From: Gemmatimonadales bacterium UBA4456 | GTDB taxonomy: Bacteria > Gemmatimonadota > Gemmatimonadetes > Longimicrobiales > Gaopeijiaceae | Direction of reading: 5' to 3' | Assembly: GCA_002390225.1 (NCBI GenBank) | Contig: DGOW01000069.1 | Span: 1 to 37,152 of the forward strand | Length of the DNA stretch: 37,152 bases | Shown here: positions 16,066-24,256 of the stretch, one piece after another | Position numbering within the stretch: position 1 is the stretch's first letter | Layout: the number at the start of each line of letters is the position of its first letter | Position numbers and translations under genes: made by a program | Notes under the pieces: generated by a model | Told to the model about the DNA's origin: nothing | The model's database searches: none | What the model saw: only the letters and a program-made list of their open reading frames with translations

Positions 16066-17291
16066 CTCTTGTCCATGAGCTGCGCAGCGCTCTACCGGAT
16101 GTGGCCGTCCGAGATCCTTCGGAGCTGGGCGGTCCCATATGGCCCGGTATGACACCTGAGTTCGTCGCTTCTCCGTCGTCCACGGAGGATGTCTCGAGGT
16201 TGCTCGTGTGGGCGGCGCAGGAAGATCTCGGTGTCCTGGCGGTTGCCAGCGGCTCGCATGCCGACCCCGTTTCGGACGGACGCTTCGTCGCGCTGGATAC
16301 GTCGCTTCTCTCCGGGATCGAGGAGTACGAGCCTGCGGATCTGACGATCACGGCTGGAGCTGGGACCAGGTTCGCCACTGTCGACGACGCACTCCGCGAA
16401 AACGGGCAGTGGGCCCCGTTCGATCCACCGGCTGCGCGCGATCGTTCGATGGGTGGCCTCGTATCAGAGGCTGCTCATGGCTCGCTCTGGGCGGGGTATG
16501 GGGCCCTGAAGAACCATGTGCTCGGGGCGACGGTCGTCACTGGCGACGGCCGTGTTCTGCGGCTCGGTGGCAAGGTCGTGAAGAACGTCGCCGGCTACGA
16601 CCTGCTCCGGTCGGTGGTGGGTGGGCGAGGGAGACTCTGTGTGCTGACGTCGGTATGCCTGCGGGCCTTCCCACTGCCGCCTCAGGAACGAGTCCTCATG
16701 ATCTCGGCCGCATCGGTCGCGGAGCTGATCGATTCGGCACTCGCGGTCGGAACCGCCCCCGTTCTCCCTGTCTCGATCGTGGTCGCCGGGCCGCTCGAAG
16801 CACTTGATGGGCGCGCGGCGCTCGTAGTCCGTCTTCACGGGGCGGAGTCGACTGTCGATGCCGATCAAGCCATCCTCGAAACGCACGTAGGCACGTCCTT
16901 CGACCGTCTCACGGAGGCGAGTGACGGCGCCGCGCGCATCCTCTCCCAACTGCAGGATCTCGGGGCTGTGGAGGATCGGTGCGTCGAGGTCTCCGTATTG
17001 CCTTCCCAGCTCTCCGGTGTCGTGTCTGCCGCCGCAGACGTGGGACTGGGACCGATGGTCGTGGACTCATACGCCGGGCGAATTCGGATCGGAGGGTCCG
17101 ACCTCGGCGTGGATCCCGTCGGAACGCTCCGCGAGGCGGCGGAGCAAGCCGGAGGTGCATTACGTATCGTCCGTTGGGGTAGGGCGGACTTCCCGACAGG
17201 CACTCCGCAGAGTATGGCGACAGCCATGCTGAGCGAACGCCTCGAATCGATCTTCGATCCTGGCGGTGTGTTGTGGCCGGCTCGCTCATGA
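16062..17291 (+). CDS. glcE: Glycolate oxidase FAD-binding subunit GlcE
   Basis: 409 aa from GTG 16062, whose GTG overlaps the glcD stop, with GGGAAAGG about 8 nt upstream. A second, shorter PCMH-type FAD-binding subunit of the GlcDEF complex. The FAD site is visible as VASGSHADPVSDGRFVALDT, ITAGAGTRFATVDDALRE, FDPPAARDRSMGGLVSEAAHG and KNVAGYDLLRSVVGGRGRL. The usual PCMH glycine pattern is partly altered (SGSHADPVSDG), as is common in GlcE. The C-terminal half is divergent. It ends in an ATGA overlap with glcF, so all three subunits are translationally coupled. Confidence 0.88.
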   Translation: MTLVHELRSALPDVAVRDPSELGGPIWPGMTPEFVASPSSTEDVSRLLVWAAQEDLGVLAVASGSHADPVSDGRFVALDTSLLSGIEEYEPADLTITAGAGTRFATVDDALRENGQWAPFDPPAARDRSMGGLVSEAAHGSLWAGYGALKNHVLGATVVTGDGRVLRLGGKVVKNVAGYDLLRSVVGGRGRLCVLTSVCLRAFPLPPQERVLMISAASVAELIDSALAVGTAPVLPVSIVVAGPLEALDGRAALVVRLHGAESTVDADQAILETHVGTSFDRLTEASDGAARILSQLQDLGAVEDRCVEVSVLPSQLSGVVSAAADVGLGPMVVDSYAGRIRIGGSDLGVDPVGTLREAAEQAGGALRIVRWGRADFPTGTPQSMATAMLSERLESIFDPGGVLWPARS

Positions 17292-18652
17292 CGGCCGGTG
17301 GCGTGCGACTCGCAGGTGCCCTTGAGGCGCAGCGAGAGCGGTTGCTCCCCTGCGTGCACTGTGGCTTCTGTCTGCCGGCGTGCCCCACGTACAACCGTCT
17401 GGGTGACGAGAACGATTCACCCCGAGGGCGACTGCATTTGATGCAGGCTGTGGTGGAGGGGCGCCTCGATGCGAGTTCAGATGCGTTCCAGACTCATATC
17501 GATCGATGCCTGGGCTGTCGAGCATGTGAACCGGTGTGCCCCTCCGGCGTTGAATATGGGACTTTGCTGGAGCTAGCCCGCGAAGCCGCTGCTGAGGCGC
17601 GTCCCCCGGACATGCTTACTCGTTCGCTCCTCGTCGTCATGGGGTCTCGCCCGCTACGCGGGATGCTGTTCATCGGTGGTCGAGCGCTTCGTGCTACCGG
17701 TATTGCGGGCTGGGCCGTCAGACACCTTGGGGGAGATGGTGTCGCGGGCACTCTGCGTTTTGCTCTCGCGATGCTTGCGGCAACGACAGAGGCTGAACGG
17801 TTAGGGCGACCAGACGCTTCTGCAGTGGGCGTGGCACCCACGACGGATCTCTCTGGCGCCATGGACGCTGGATCACCAGAGACAGTTCCCAACGGGGAAC
17901 GGGAGGTACAGGCCGGGAGCGTTGGTGTCTTGCAGGGCTGCGTGCAGGATGGACTGTACGGTCGACTCAACGAGGCCACGGCGCGCACGCTCGACGTGAA
18001 CGGCTTTAACGTTCGGATCGTTACTCGGCAGGATTGCTGTGGTGCACTGCATGCCCATGGCGGAGATCTCCGCACGGCACGGCGCCTTGCTCGCCAGAAT
18101 ATCGAAGCATTCGAACGAGCAGGAGTCGACTGGGTGGTTGTGAATGCCGCCGGATGCGGAGCAGCCATGAAGGATTATGGAGTCCTCTTCGAGGGCGATC
18201 CCATGGAGGCACGGGCGAGCGCGTTTGCCGAGCGGGTGCGGGATGTGACGGAGCTTCTAGCGGCAGTTGGGCCGCGTCGAGGCGCGCCCGTGACATGCAG
18301 TGTCGCATACGACCATCCTTGCCACCTGATGCACGCGCAGGGTGTGACGTCGGAGCCTTTGCAGGTTCTCGATGCCGTGCCGGGTGTGGAGGTTCGGGTG
18401 GTTGCTAAGGCGGACGAGTGCTGTGGAGGTGCTGGAATCTACGGGATGACGCACCCCGATCTCGGTGCACACATCGGAGGTGACAAGGTGGCGGCTGTAC
18501 GAGATACCAGGGCGGACCTTGTGTGCACCCCGAACCCTGGGTGCATGATGCAGATCGGAGCTGGCCTTCGGATCGAGGGCAGCTGCGGTGATGTCGTTCA
18601 TCCGGTCGAGCTTCTCGACCATAGCTATCAGCGAGCGGGGTACTACAGGTGA
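17288..18652 (+). CDS. glcF: Glycolate oxidase iron-sulfur subunit GlcF
   Basis: 454 aa from ATG 17288 (ATGA overlap with glcE; a GTG at 17273 is possible). Two [4Fe-4S] ferredoxin motifs are near the N-terminus, CVHCGFCLPACPTY and CLGCRACEPVCPSG. Two CCG (heterodisulfide-reductase-type, DUF224) domains follow, with QDCCGALHAHGG and ADECCGGAGIYG and upstream NAAGC and DHPCH cysteines. It carries electrons from the flavin subunits to the membrane quinone pool. The next gene (flavin reductase) overlaps the stop as GTGA. Confidence 0.92.
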   Translation: MTAGGVRLAGALEAQRERLLPCVHCGFCLPACPTYNRLGDENDSPRGRLHLMQAVVEGRLDASSDAFQTHIDRCLGCRACEPVCPSGVEYGTLLELAREAAAEARPPDMLTRSLLVVMGSRPLRGMLFIGGRALRATGIAGWAVRHLGGDGVAGTLRFALAMLAATTEAERLGRPDASAVGVAPTTDLSGAMDAGSPETVPNGEREVQAGSVGVLQGCVQDGLYGRLNEATARTLDVNGFNVRIVTRQDCCGALHAHGGDLRTARRLARQNIEAFERAGVDWVVVNAAGCGAAMKDYGVLFEGDPMEARASAFAERVRDVTELLAAVGPRRGAPVTCSVAYDHPCHLMHAQGVTSEPLQVLDAVPGVEVRVVAKADECCGGAGIYGMTHPDLGAHIGGDKVAAVRDTRADLVCTPNPGCMMQIGAGLRIEGSCGDVVHPVELLDHSYQRAGYYR

Positions 18653-19152
18653 GCCAAGCCGATTCCTCGGACAGCGCCACGAAACTCGTCGCGCTCGGCA
18701 CCGAACATCCTGTTTGGGATCGATTTCCGCAGGTATCTCCGCTCGCGGTCATAGGCATGCGTGAAGAGGACGACTCGTTCGATCTGGCACCCAAACACAT
18801 GGCGATGCCGATGGGTTGGGAGAACCGATCCGGTTTCGTTTGCACACCCCGGCATGCCGCGTGTGAGGGGGTGTTTACGGTCAGCTTCCCGCGAGGGTCT
18901 CAGGTTCTCTTCGCGAGTCTCGCATCTGCGCCCCGTTGTGAGGAGGACACCAAGCCCGCTCTTGGTTTGCTCACGACGCGACCAGCGACCACCGCCGACG
19001 GGGTACTCCTTGAGGACGCTCGGCGGGATCCGGATCGGGGCCCCGCGGATGTCTTCGCTGACAATCCGCTTCTGTCATACCTCGCGCCGGGTCGGTACGC
19101 CGAGGTGCGTGACACTCTGGCGTTTCCCTTCGACGCCGGCTGGTCGTCTTGA
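18649..19152 (+). CDS. Flavin reductase-like FMN-binding split-barrel protein with a probable internal deletion
   Basis: 167 aa from GTG 18649. The N-terminal two thirds are typical: HPVWDRFPQVSPLAVIGMRE, DLAPKHMAMPMGWENRSGFVCTP, FTVSFPRGSQVLFASLASAPRCEEDTKPAL. The C-terminal piece NPLLSYLAPGRYAEV...FPFDAGW is also characteristic. Between them, after DGVLLED, relatives carry about 45 residues with the core strands (an LEC-type strand and an IAGRV-type strand near the isoalloxazine). These are absent, although the frame is preserved. FMN binding is therefore doubtful and the gene may be decaying or a special short form. It is coupled to glcF and to the M20 gene by 4-bp overlaps. The deletion is judged from family memory, not an alignment. 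Confidence 0.65.
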   Translation: MSQADSSDSATKLVALGTEHPVWDRFPQVSPLAVIGMREEDDSFDLAPKHMAMPMGWENRSGFVCTPRHAACEGVFTVSFPRGSQVLFASLASAPRCEEDTKPALGLLTTRPATTADGVLLEDARRDPDRGPADVFADNPLLSYLAPGRYAEVRDTLAFPFDAGWSS

Positions 19153-20345
19153 TATCGTCCGACTCCGGGGCCAAAGAGCGGAGCACTGCGGAAGGCCTTC
19201 GAACGCTCGAGTACGTCCACGGCATGAAAGACGAATTCGTAGACTTCCTGTCGGGGCTCTGTCGGGTCGAGTCCCCGACGGACCATCCGGCGACGCAGAC
19301 CAGCGTGCATGCGCTTCTTGAGCCGGCGTTCACCGACTTGGGGTACGAGGTGCGGATCGTCGAGGGTCGGAAGAGTGGAAACCACCTTCTCGCGATGCCG
19401 AAGCGCAGGTCGAAGCGAACTCCCAGCCAGCTCTTGATGGGACACAGCGATACGGTGTGGCCGCTGCAGACGCTCGAGCGGATGCCTGTGCATGTCGATG
19501 ACGGCAGACTCCACGGACCTGGTACGCTCGATATGAAGGGTGGGCTCAGTCTCATCATTTTCGCCCTTCGGGCGCTGAGGGACCTCGACTTTGAGCCGTC
19601 AGTCGCACCTGTGGTCTTCGTGAACTCTGATGAGGAGGTGGGAAGCCCGGACTCGAAGAAGCACGTACGCCGACTGGCCCGCGCGGCTAGCCGGGCTCTG
19701 GTCCTCGAGCCGGCGCTGGGCCCGTTGGGCCTGATCAAGACTGCCCGAAAGGGTTTGGGGCGCTTCGACATCACCGTGCGTGGGCGGGCTGCCCATGCGG
19801 GCCTAGACCCCGATTCCGGAGCGAGCGCGATCGTCGAGCTATCCCATGTCATTCAGGAGCTGAATCTCCTGAACGATCCTGAGCATGGCACCACGGTCAA
19901 CGTAGGTCTCATCGGCGGCGGGACGCGGCCCAATGTGATTGCAGCCGAGGCGACCGCGTCCGTGGACGTCCGCGTCACGTCGATGGACCACGGTCGGCGG
20001 GTCGAGGATCGCGTCCGCGCGATCGAACCCGTGACCCCTGACGTGACGATCGAGGTGCAGGGTGGTGTGAGCGTTGCGCCCCTGGAGCGTACGCCGAGAA
20101 ACGTAGTCCTTTGGAACGAGGCATACGTCAGAGGCGTGGAGCTGGGCTTCGACCTTGGTCACGGGATGGCCGGTGGTGGCTCGGATGGAAATACCACCAG
20201 CCTCTTCACGGCGACTCTCGATGGGCTTGGATGCGTGGGAGATGGAGCGCACGCGGACCACGAGCATATCGTCATCGATCCTTCCCTCGATCGGTGTGCT
20301 CTGCTCGCTCGGCTCCTTATGGCGCCAGCCATGACCACGAAGTAG
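19149..20345 (+). CDS. M20 family metallopeptidase / N-acyl-amino-acid deacylase
   Basis: 398 aa from TTG 19149, whose last two bases belong to the previous stop. ATG 19224 is the first standard start but would remove the N-terminal helix that normally precedes the VESPT motif. A two-zinc hydrolase of the ArgE/DapE/CPG2 type. Ligands and catalytic residues: His99 and Asp101 (GHSDTVWPL), Asp128 (GPGTLDMKGG), Glu162/Glu163 (SDEEVGS), Glu187 (LVLEPA), and the C-terminal HADHEH histidine. The dimerisation (lid) domain has RGRAAHAG. In this operon the likely job is removing the acyl group from N-acyl-L-amino acids made by the GNAT and racemase downstream (inference from the Geobacillus N-succinylamino-acid pathway). 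Confidence 0.9.
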   Translation: MISSDSGAKERSTAEGLRTLEYVHGMKDEFVDFLSGLCRVESPTDHPATQTSVHALLEPAFTDLGYEVRIVEGRKSGNHLLAMPKRRSKRTPSQLLMGHSDTVWPLQTLERMPVHVDDGRLHGPGTLDMKGGLSLIIFALRALRDLDFEPSVAPVVFVNSDEEVGSPDSKKHVRRLARAASRALVLEPALGPLGLIKTARKGLGRFDITVRGRAAHAGLDPDSGASAIVELSHVIQELNLLNDPEHGTTVNVGLIGGGTRPNVIAAEATASVDVRVTSMDHGRRVEDRVRAIEPVTPDVTIEVQGGVSVAPLERTPRNVVLWNEAYVRGVELGFDLGHGMAGGGSDGNTTSLFTATLDGLGCVGDGAHADHEHIVIDPSLDRCALLARLLMAPAMTTK

Positions 20346-20355
20346 AGAGGACTCC

Positions 20356-20361
20356 GGAGGG
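20356..20361 (+). promoter_or_regulatory. Shine-Dalgarno site of the broken P-loop gene
   Basis: GGAGGG, ending 5 nt before ATG 20367. It shows that the reading frame starting there was once a genuine gene, even though that frame later runs off into non-homologous sequence. Confidence 0.5.
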
Positions 20362-20366
20362 TTTCA

Positions 20367-21042
20367 ATGAGCCTGCTGATCAAGGCTTCGGTCTCAATAA
20401 CCGCAGAGCTTCGGGACTGGCCCTTTCCGTTCGAGAAGGTCGATAGCCACGATTGGTGCTCGGGTGACTACGTCGCAGTCGAAGTCCTCCCCAGAAGCTC
20501 GCTGACCGAACAGTCTGAGCCGCCCTCAGGCCGCACATGCACGCCGCTCAAGGGAGCTCAGCTGCTCGGCACCCTCCGGCCATACCGTGGTGGGAGCCAA
20601 GCTCACGGGTGCGGGGCGCTGGCACGACACACTATCATTCAAGGATTCGGGAGCGGACTTCACCTTCGACTTCATCGACGTGGACCTGCCCACCACTGTG
20701 GTATCCCTAGAAGATTACAGGGCGGCGATTGGACCACTCCTTTCGCGGATGGCGGATACCGGCGCGAAGGCTGCATTGTTCGAGGCAGGCGCGTCCCCTC
20801 TGGAGCCTTACAACGGAGCGGAGCTGGTCCAGATGCTTTGGGAACATGTCGCTCACAGGATTCTTGCGGCCCGGGAGCGGAGGGTCGATCTCGTGGTGGG
20901 GCCTGCCTCCAACACGCTGGCCGGGGTCGCGCTTGTGCATGAACTCGCTGGGTCAGGCGCGCTCAACCTCATGGACGACTACACGTACGACAGCCTCCGG
21001 CAATGTCTGAGCCAGGCCGTAGGAGCTCGAGTACGTAAGTGA
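20367..21042 (+). pseudogene. Broken P-loop (DUF1611/COG3367-like) protein gene with internal deletion and frameshift
   Basis: The N-terminal piece (from ATG 20367: EKVDSHDWCSGDYVAVEVL, SGRTCTPLKGAQLLGTL) is in one frame. From about 20570 the homologous reading moves to another frame (GHTVVGAKLTGAGRW, DTLSFKDSGADFTFDFIDV, ALFEAGASPLEPYNG, LVVGPASNTLAG) and ends at 21042. Relatives are about 300 residues or more and have a Walker-A region just before the VVGAKLTGAGR segment. That region, and roughly 100 residues in all, are missing here. A second, smaller gap seems to lie before LVVGPASNT. The first frame alone would give 191 residues with a nonsense tail ending at 20942. Non-functional as read. 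Distant relatives include the N-acetyltransferase DgcN of D-glutamate catabolism, but the link is only at fold level. Confidence 0.65.
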
Positions 21043-21890
21043 CCGACTATGTAATCCGGCCGTTCGAAACGATGGAGCAATGCCACGAGTGCGTGGCCCT
21101 GCAGGAAGACACGTGGGGCCACGGCTTCTCCGAACGGGTGGCGCCGGCCGTTCTGAAGGTTGGTCGTATGCTGGGCGGCGTATCTTCCGGCGCGTATGAT
21201 GCGGACGGGCGACTCGTCGGGTTCGTATTCGGCCTTACCGGACTCCGGGGCGGTGACGTCGTGCACTGGTCGGACATGCTCGCGGTGCGGCCGGAGATCC
21301 GCGATGCGGGTCTGGGCAGAAGGCTGAAGGCGTACCAGCGCGACGAGGTGATGGCGCTCGGGGTCGAGCACATGTACTGGACCTTTGATCCGCTTCAGAG
21401 CAGGAACGCCCATCTGAATATCACCCGTCTTGGTGCGGTCGTCCGCGAGTATCAGGTGGACATGTACGGCCAGACCGACTCCCCACTCCACCGTGGAATC
21501 GGGACGGATCGCTTTGTCGCGCTCTGGCAACTGCCCTCCGACCGGGTCGCAGGACGACTGGTCGACGACCCAGTCTGTGTGTTTGAGTCATCATCCGTCG
21601 ACGAGCCGTCGGTTGGGATCGCGCTCGCGGCATCCTCGGACTCGACGTCGTATCATCCGAGCCCGGGCTCGGTAGAGCTCGACCTCGAGAACGATTGGGT
21701 CAGTGTCGAGATTCCGTCGGATGTCGGGACGTTGATGGACGAGGATCTGGACTTGGCACAGGCATGGCGGATCGCAACACGAGCTTCGCTGACGCACTAC
21801 ATGAGCTTGGGCTATGAGGTTCGAGAATTCGTGCGTGGGGACTCCGTGTCCCGCTATCTCCTGACCCGGATCAAAGAGGGTGAGTCGTGA
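21039..21890 (+). CDS. GNAT family N-acyltransferase, COG3375-like, associated with N-acylamino-acid racemases
   Basis: 283 aa from GTG 21039 (overlap with the previous stop). The GNAT core is seen as GRLVGFVFGLTGLRGGDVVHWSDMLAVRP, then RDAGLGRRLKAYQRDEVMALG for the acyl-CoA loop, then MYWTFDPLQSRNAHLNITRLGAVVREY, a signature of this subfamily. Relatives sit next to enolase-superfamily N-succinylamino-acid racemases, and the Geobacillus kaustophilus one transfers succinyl from succinyl-CoA to D-amino acids. The same reaction is the best guess here. The C-terminal 100 residues are a family-specific extension. It overlaps the FAD oxidoreductase gene by 4 bp (GTGA), with the racemase next but one. 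Confidence 0.85.
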   Translation: MTDYVIRPFETMEQCHECVALQEDTWGHGFSERVAPAVLKVGRMLGGVSSGAYDADGRLVGFVFGLTGLRGGDVVHWSDMLAVRPEIRDAGLGRRLKAYQRDEVMALGVEHMYWTFDPLQSRNAHLNITRLGAVVREYQVDMYGQTDSPLHRGIGTDRFVALWQLPSDRVAGRLVDDPVCVFESSSVDEPSVGIALAASSDSTSYHPSPGSVELDLENDWVSVEIPSDVGTLMDEDLDLAQAWRIATRASLTHYMSLGYEVREFVRGDSVSRYLLTRIKEGES

Positions 21891-23125
21891 CACCAGGGTC
21901 GATTGCCATACTGGGCGCGGGCCCCGTTGGCCTTGAGGCTGCGCTCGCCGCGGCCGAGGCTGGATGGGCCTTCACCGTATTCGAATCCTCAAGCGATGTC
22001 GCAGGCAACGTGCGCTCATGGGGGCACGTGCAGCTGTTCACTCCCTGGTCGATGAACGTCTCTTCCCGTGTACGCGCGCGTCTCGCCGAAGTTGGTCGGG
22101 AGCCTCCGAACGGAGAGGAATACCCTACGGGTGATCAGCTGGTGGATCAGGTGTTCGAGCCGCTTGCAGAGGCGCCGGAGATATCGCCGCACGTGCAGCT
22201 GGATACTCGGATCCTGGAGATCTCTCGAGACGGGCTCTTGAAGAACGATGAGATCGGCACGGGTGTCCGGGCTCGGCACACCTTCCGGCTCCTCGTGCGG
22301 GACGCGGGCGGGCAGGAGCGAGTCGAATACGCAGACATCGTGCTCGACTGCACGGGTACGTATGACAACCCGAACGCATTGGGTCTCGGTGGGATTGCCG
22401 CACCCGGAGAACGAGCTGCCGACGACTACATCATCCGACGAATTCCGGATTTCGAGGCACCCATTCTCAAGGGTGATGCTCCGGGCTGGGGGGGAATGCG
22501 GATTCTCCTTGTTGGTTCCGGGCACTCCGCACAGACCGTGGCTCGAGACCTCCTCGGTGTGATCGAGCGCGTACCGGAAACGAGGGTGACGTGGACCATT
22601 CGCAGTGCGTCTCCGACGTTCGGTGCCGTCGAGAATGACGCGTTACCCGCCCGCGATAGTCTCGTCGAGCAGGCCCGCGCACTTGCCTACGGGTCAGATT
22701 CACCCTTCGACGTTCGACTCGGCCGCTCGGTTCACGCCCTGGAGACCGGGCCTGATGGCATTATCGTGTCTCTGAGAGCCGAAGACGGATCGATCGAACA
22801 TGTCCTGGTCGATCGAATCATCTCGATGACCGGCTCGGTCGGGGACGCGCGCATGTACCGTCAACTCCAGGTGCATGAGTGTTACGCGACGTCCGGTCCG
22901 ATGAATCTGGCGGCTGCACTGCTGGCGTCCTCTTCTGCCGACTGCCTGACGCAGGAGAGCCAGGGTGCGGATACCTTGAAGAACCCCGAGCCAGACTTTT
23001 ACATCCTGGGCAGCAAGTCCTATGGTCGAAACTCGACCTTTCTACTTCGGGTGGGCTGGGCCCAGGTCGACGAGGTCTTTAGCCTTCTCGGCACCTCTCC
23101 TCCGGTTGTACCGGCGCACGCCTAA
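21887..23125 (+). CDS. FAD/NAD(P)-dependent oxidoreductase (flavin monooxygenase-like)
   Basis: 412 aa from GTG 21887. FAD-binding Rossmann motif GAGPVGLEAALAAAEAGW at the N-terminus and FESSSDVAGNVRSWGHVQLFTPW, as in flavin-containing monooxygenases and thioredoxin-reductase relatives. A second nucleotide fold, ILLVGSGHSAQTVARDL (about residue 205 on), replaces the usual GGGNSA with GSGHSA. No redox-active CxxC is seen between them, which argues for a monooxygenase or dehydrogenase over a disulfide reductase. The C-terminal DFYILGSKSYGRNSTFLLR is characteristic of this poorly studied family. The substrate is unknown; its place between the acyltransferase and racemase suggests an amino-acid derivative (inference). 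Confidence 0.78.
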   Translation: MTPGSIAILGAGPVGLEAALAAAEAGWAFTVFESSSDVAGNVRSWGHVQLFTPWSMNVSSRVRARLAEVGREPPNGEEYPTGDQLVDQVFEPLAEAPEISPHVQLDTRILEISRDGLLKNDEIGTGVRARHTFRLLVRDAGGQERVEYADIVLDCTGTYDNPNALGLGGIAAPGERAADDYIIRRIPDFEAPILKGDAPGWGGMRILLVGSGHSAQTVARDLLGVIERVPETRVTWTIRSASPTFGAVENDALPARDSLVEQARALAYGSDSPFDVRLGRSVHALETGPDGIIVSLRAEDGSIEHVLVDRIISMTGSVGDARMYRQLQVHECYATSGPMNLAAALLASSSADCLTQESQGADTLKNPEPDFYILGSKSYGRNSTFLLRVGWAQVDEVFSLLGTSPPVVPAHA

Positions 23126-23140
23126 CCCCTACGGCATCGA

Positions 23141-24244
23141 ATGAAGATCGAACGCGCGACCCTACGCGAAATTCCGCTCCAGTTGAAAGAGTTTTTCGAG
23201 ATCTCCAGTGGAGGCTCTCAAGACCGGCGGATTCTGCTTCTCACGCTGGAGGGCGGCGGACTCGAAGGGTGGAGTGAGTGCGTGGCCTCGGCGGACCCGT
23301 CGTATGCCTACGAGACCACCGATACGGCATGGCACGTCCTGACCGACTTCATTCTCCCCAGGGTGGTGGGTACCGAAGTAGACTCACCTGAGGACATCCT
23401 CTCGCCGGTCTGGTGGGTCCGCGGACACGGTATGGCGAAGGCTGCAGTCGAAATGGCGGCATGGGACATGGCGGCCCGGGCCGACGGCATGTCGCTTTCC
23501 AAGAAGCTTGGTGGTGTCCGTGATCGGGTCCCGGTGGGTGTGAGTGTCGGCCTCAAAGCCACTGATGAAGCACTGCATGAACAAGTGGAGGGCTTTATCG
23601 CGGATGGGTATGCGCGTGTGAAGCTCAAGATGAAGCCGGGACGCGATGTGGAGATGCTCGCCGGGCTCCGAGAGCGTTTTCCCGACACTGTATTCATGGC
23701 GGATGCGAACTCAGCGTATACGCTCGCTGACGTCGACCGCCTGAAGGCCCTGGACCCACTCGACCTCCTGATGATCGAGCAGCCGCTGCGCTACGACGAC
23801 TTTCTCCACCACGCTCGTCTGCAGGAGCAGATCGAGACGCCCGTGTGCCTAGATGAGTCCATCAAGACACCGTGGGATACCGAGCTTGCGCTCGAGCTCA
23901 AGAGCTGTCGTATCATCAACATCAAACCGGGTCGTGTCGGCGGACTTGCCTCGAGCCGCCGTATCCATGACATGATGCAGGACGCAGATCTGCCGGTCTG
24001 GTGTGGTGGGATGCTGGAGTCGGGCGTGGGGCGTGCGCACAACGTGGCTCTGGCCTCGCTGCCGAACTTCACCCTGCCCGGTGATATATCGGCCAGTAGC
24101 CGCTACTGGCACTCGGACATCGTCTCCCCCGAGTTCACGGTGGCAGATGGGCATATGGCCGTGCCCACAGGTCCGGGTATCGGTGTCGAGATCGACACGG
24201 ACCGGGTTGAATCGATCACTACGCGGGTCGCGACCTTTGGTTGA
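23141..24244 (+). CDS. menC: Enolase-superfamily o-succinylbenzoate synthase / N-succinylamino-acid racemase
   Basis: 367 aa, ATG 23141. The complete MLE-subgroup active site is present: VKLKMKPG (KxK, about residues 161-163), MADANSAY (Asp about 188), IEQPL (Glu about 213), CLDESI (Asp about 238), INIKPGRVGG (Lys about 262), and GGMLESGVG in the barrel end. These are the metal ligands and the two acid/base lysines needed for 1,1-proton transfer. The OSBS and NSAR activities share one sequence family, so the symbol menC is only the family name. No other menaquinone gene is nearby, while an acyltransferase and a deacylase are, so N-acylamino-acid racemisation is favoured. Last gene of the plus-strand train. 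Confidence 0.88.
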   Translation: MKIERATLREIPLQLKEFFEISSGGSQDRRILLLTLEGGGLEGWSECVASADPSYAYETTDTAWHVLTDFILPRVVGTEVDSPEDILSPVWWVRGHGMAKAAVEMAAWDMAARADGMSLSKKLGGVRDRVPVGVSVGLKATDEALHEQVEGFIADGYARVKLKMKPGRDVEMLAGLRERFPDTVFMADANSAYTLADVDRLKALDPLDLLMIEQPLRYDDFLHHARLQEQIETPVCLDESIKTPWDTELALELKSCRIINIKPGRVGGLASSRRIHDMMQDADLPVWCGGMLESGVGRAHNVALASLPNFTLPGDISASSRYWHSDIVSPEFTVADGHMAVPTGPGIGVEIDTDRVESITTRVATFG

Positions 24245-24256
24245 TTGTGAGCTGCA

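Noticed and set aside
20587..21042. Treating the second frame as an independent 151-residue gene
   Set aside because: It begins in the middle of a conserved segment (VVGAKLTG) with no ribosome-binding site, and the matching N-terminus lies upstream in another frame, so it is one broken gene.
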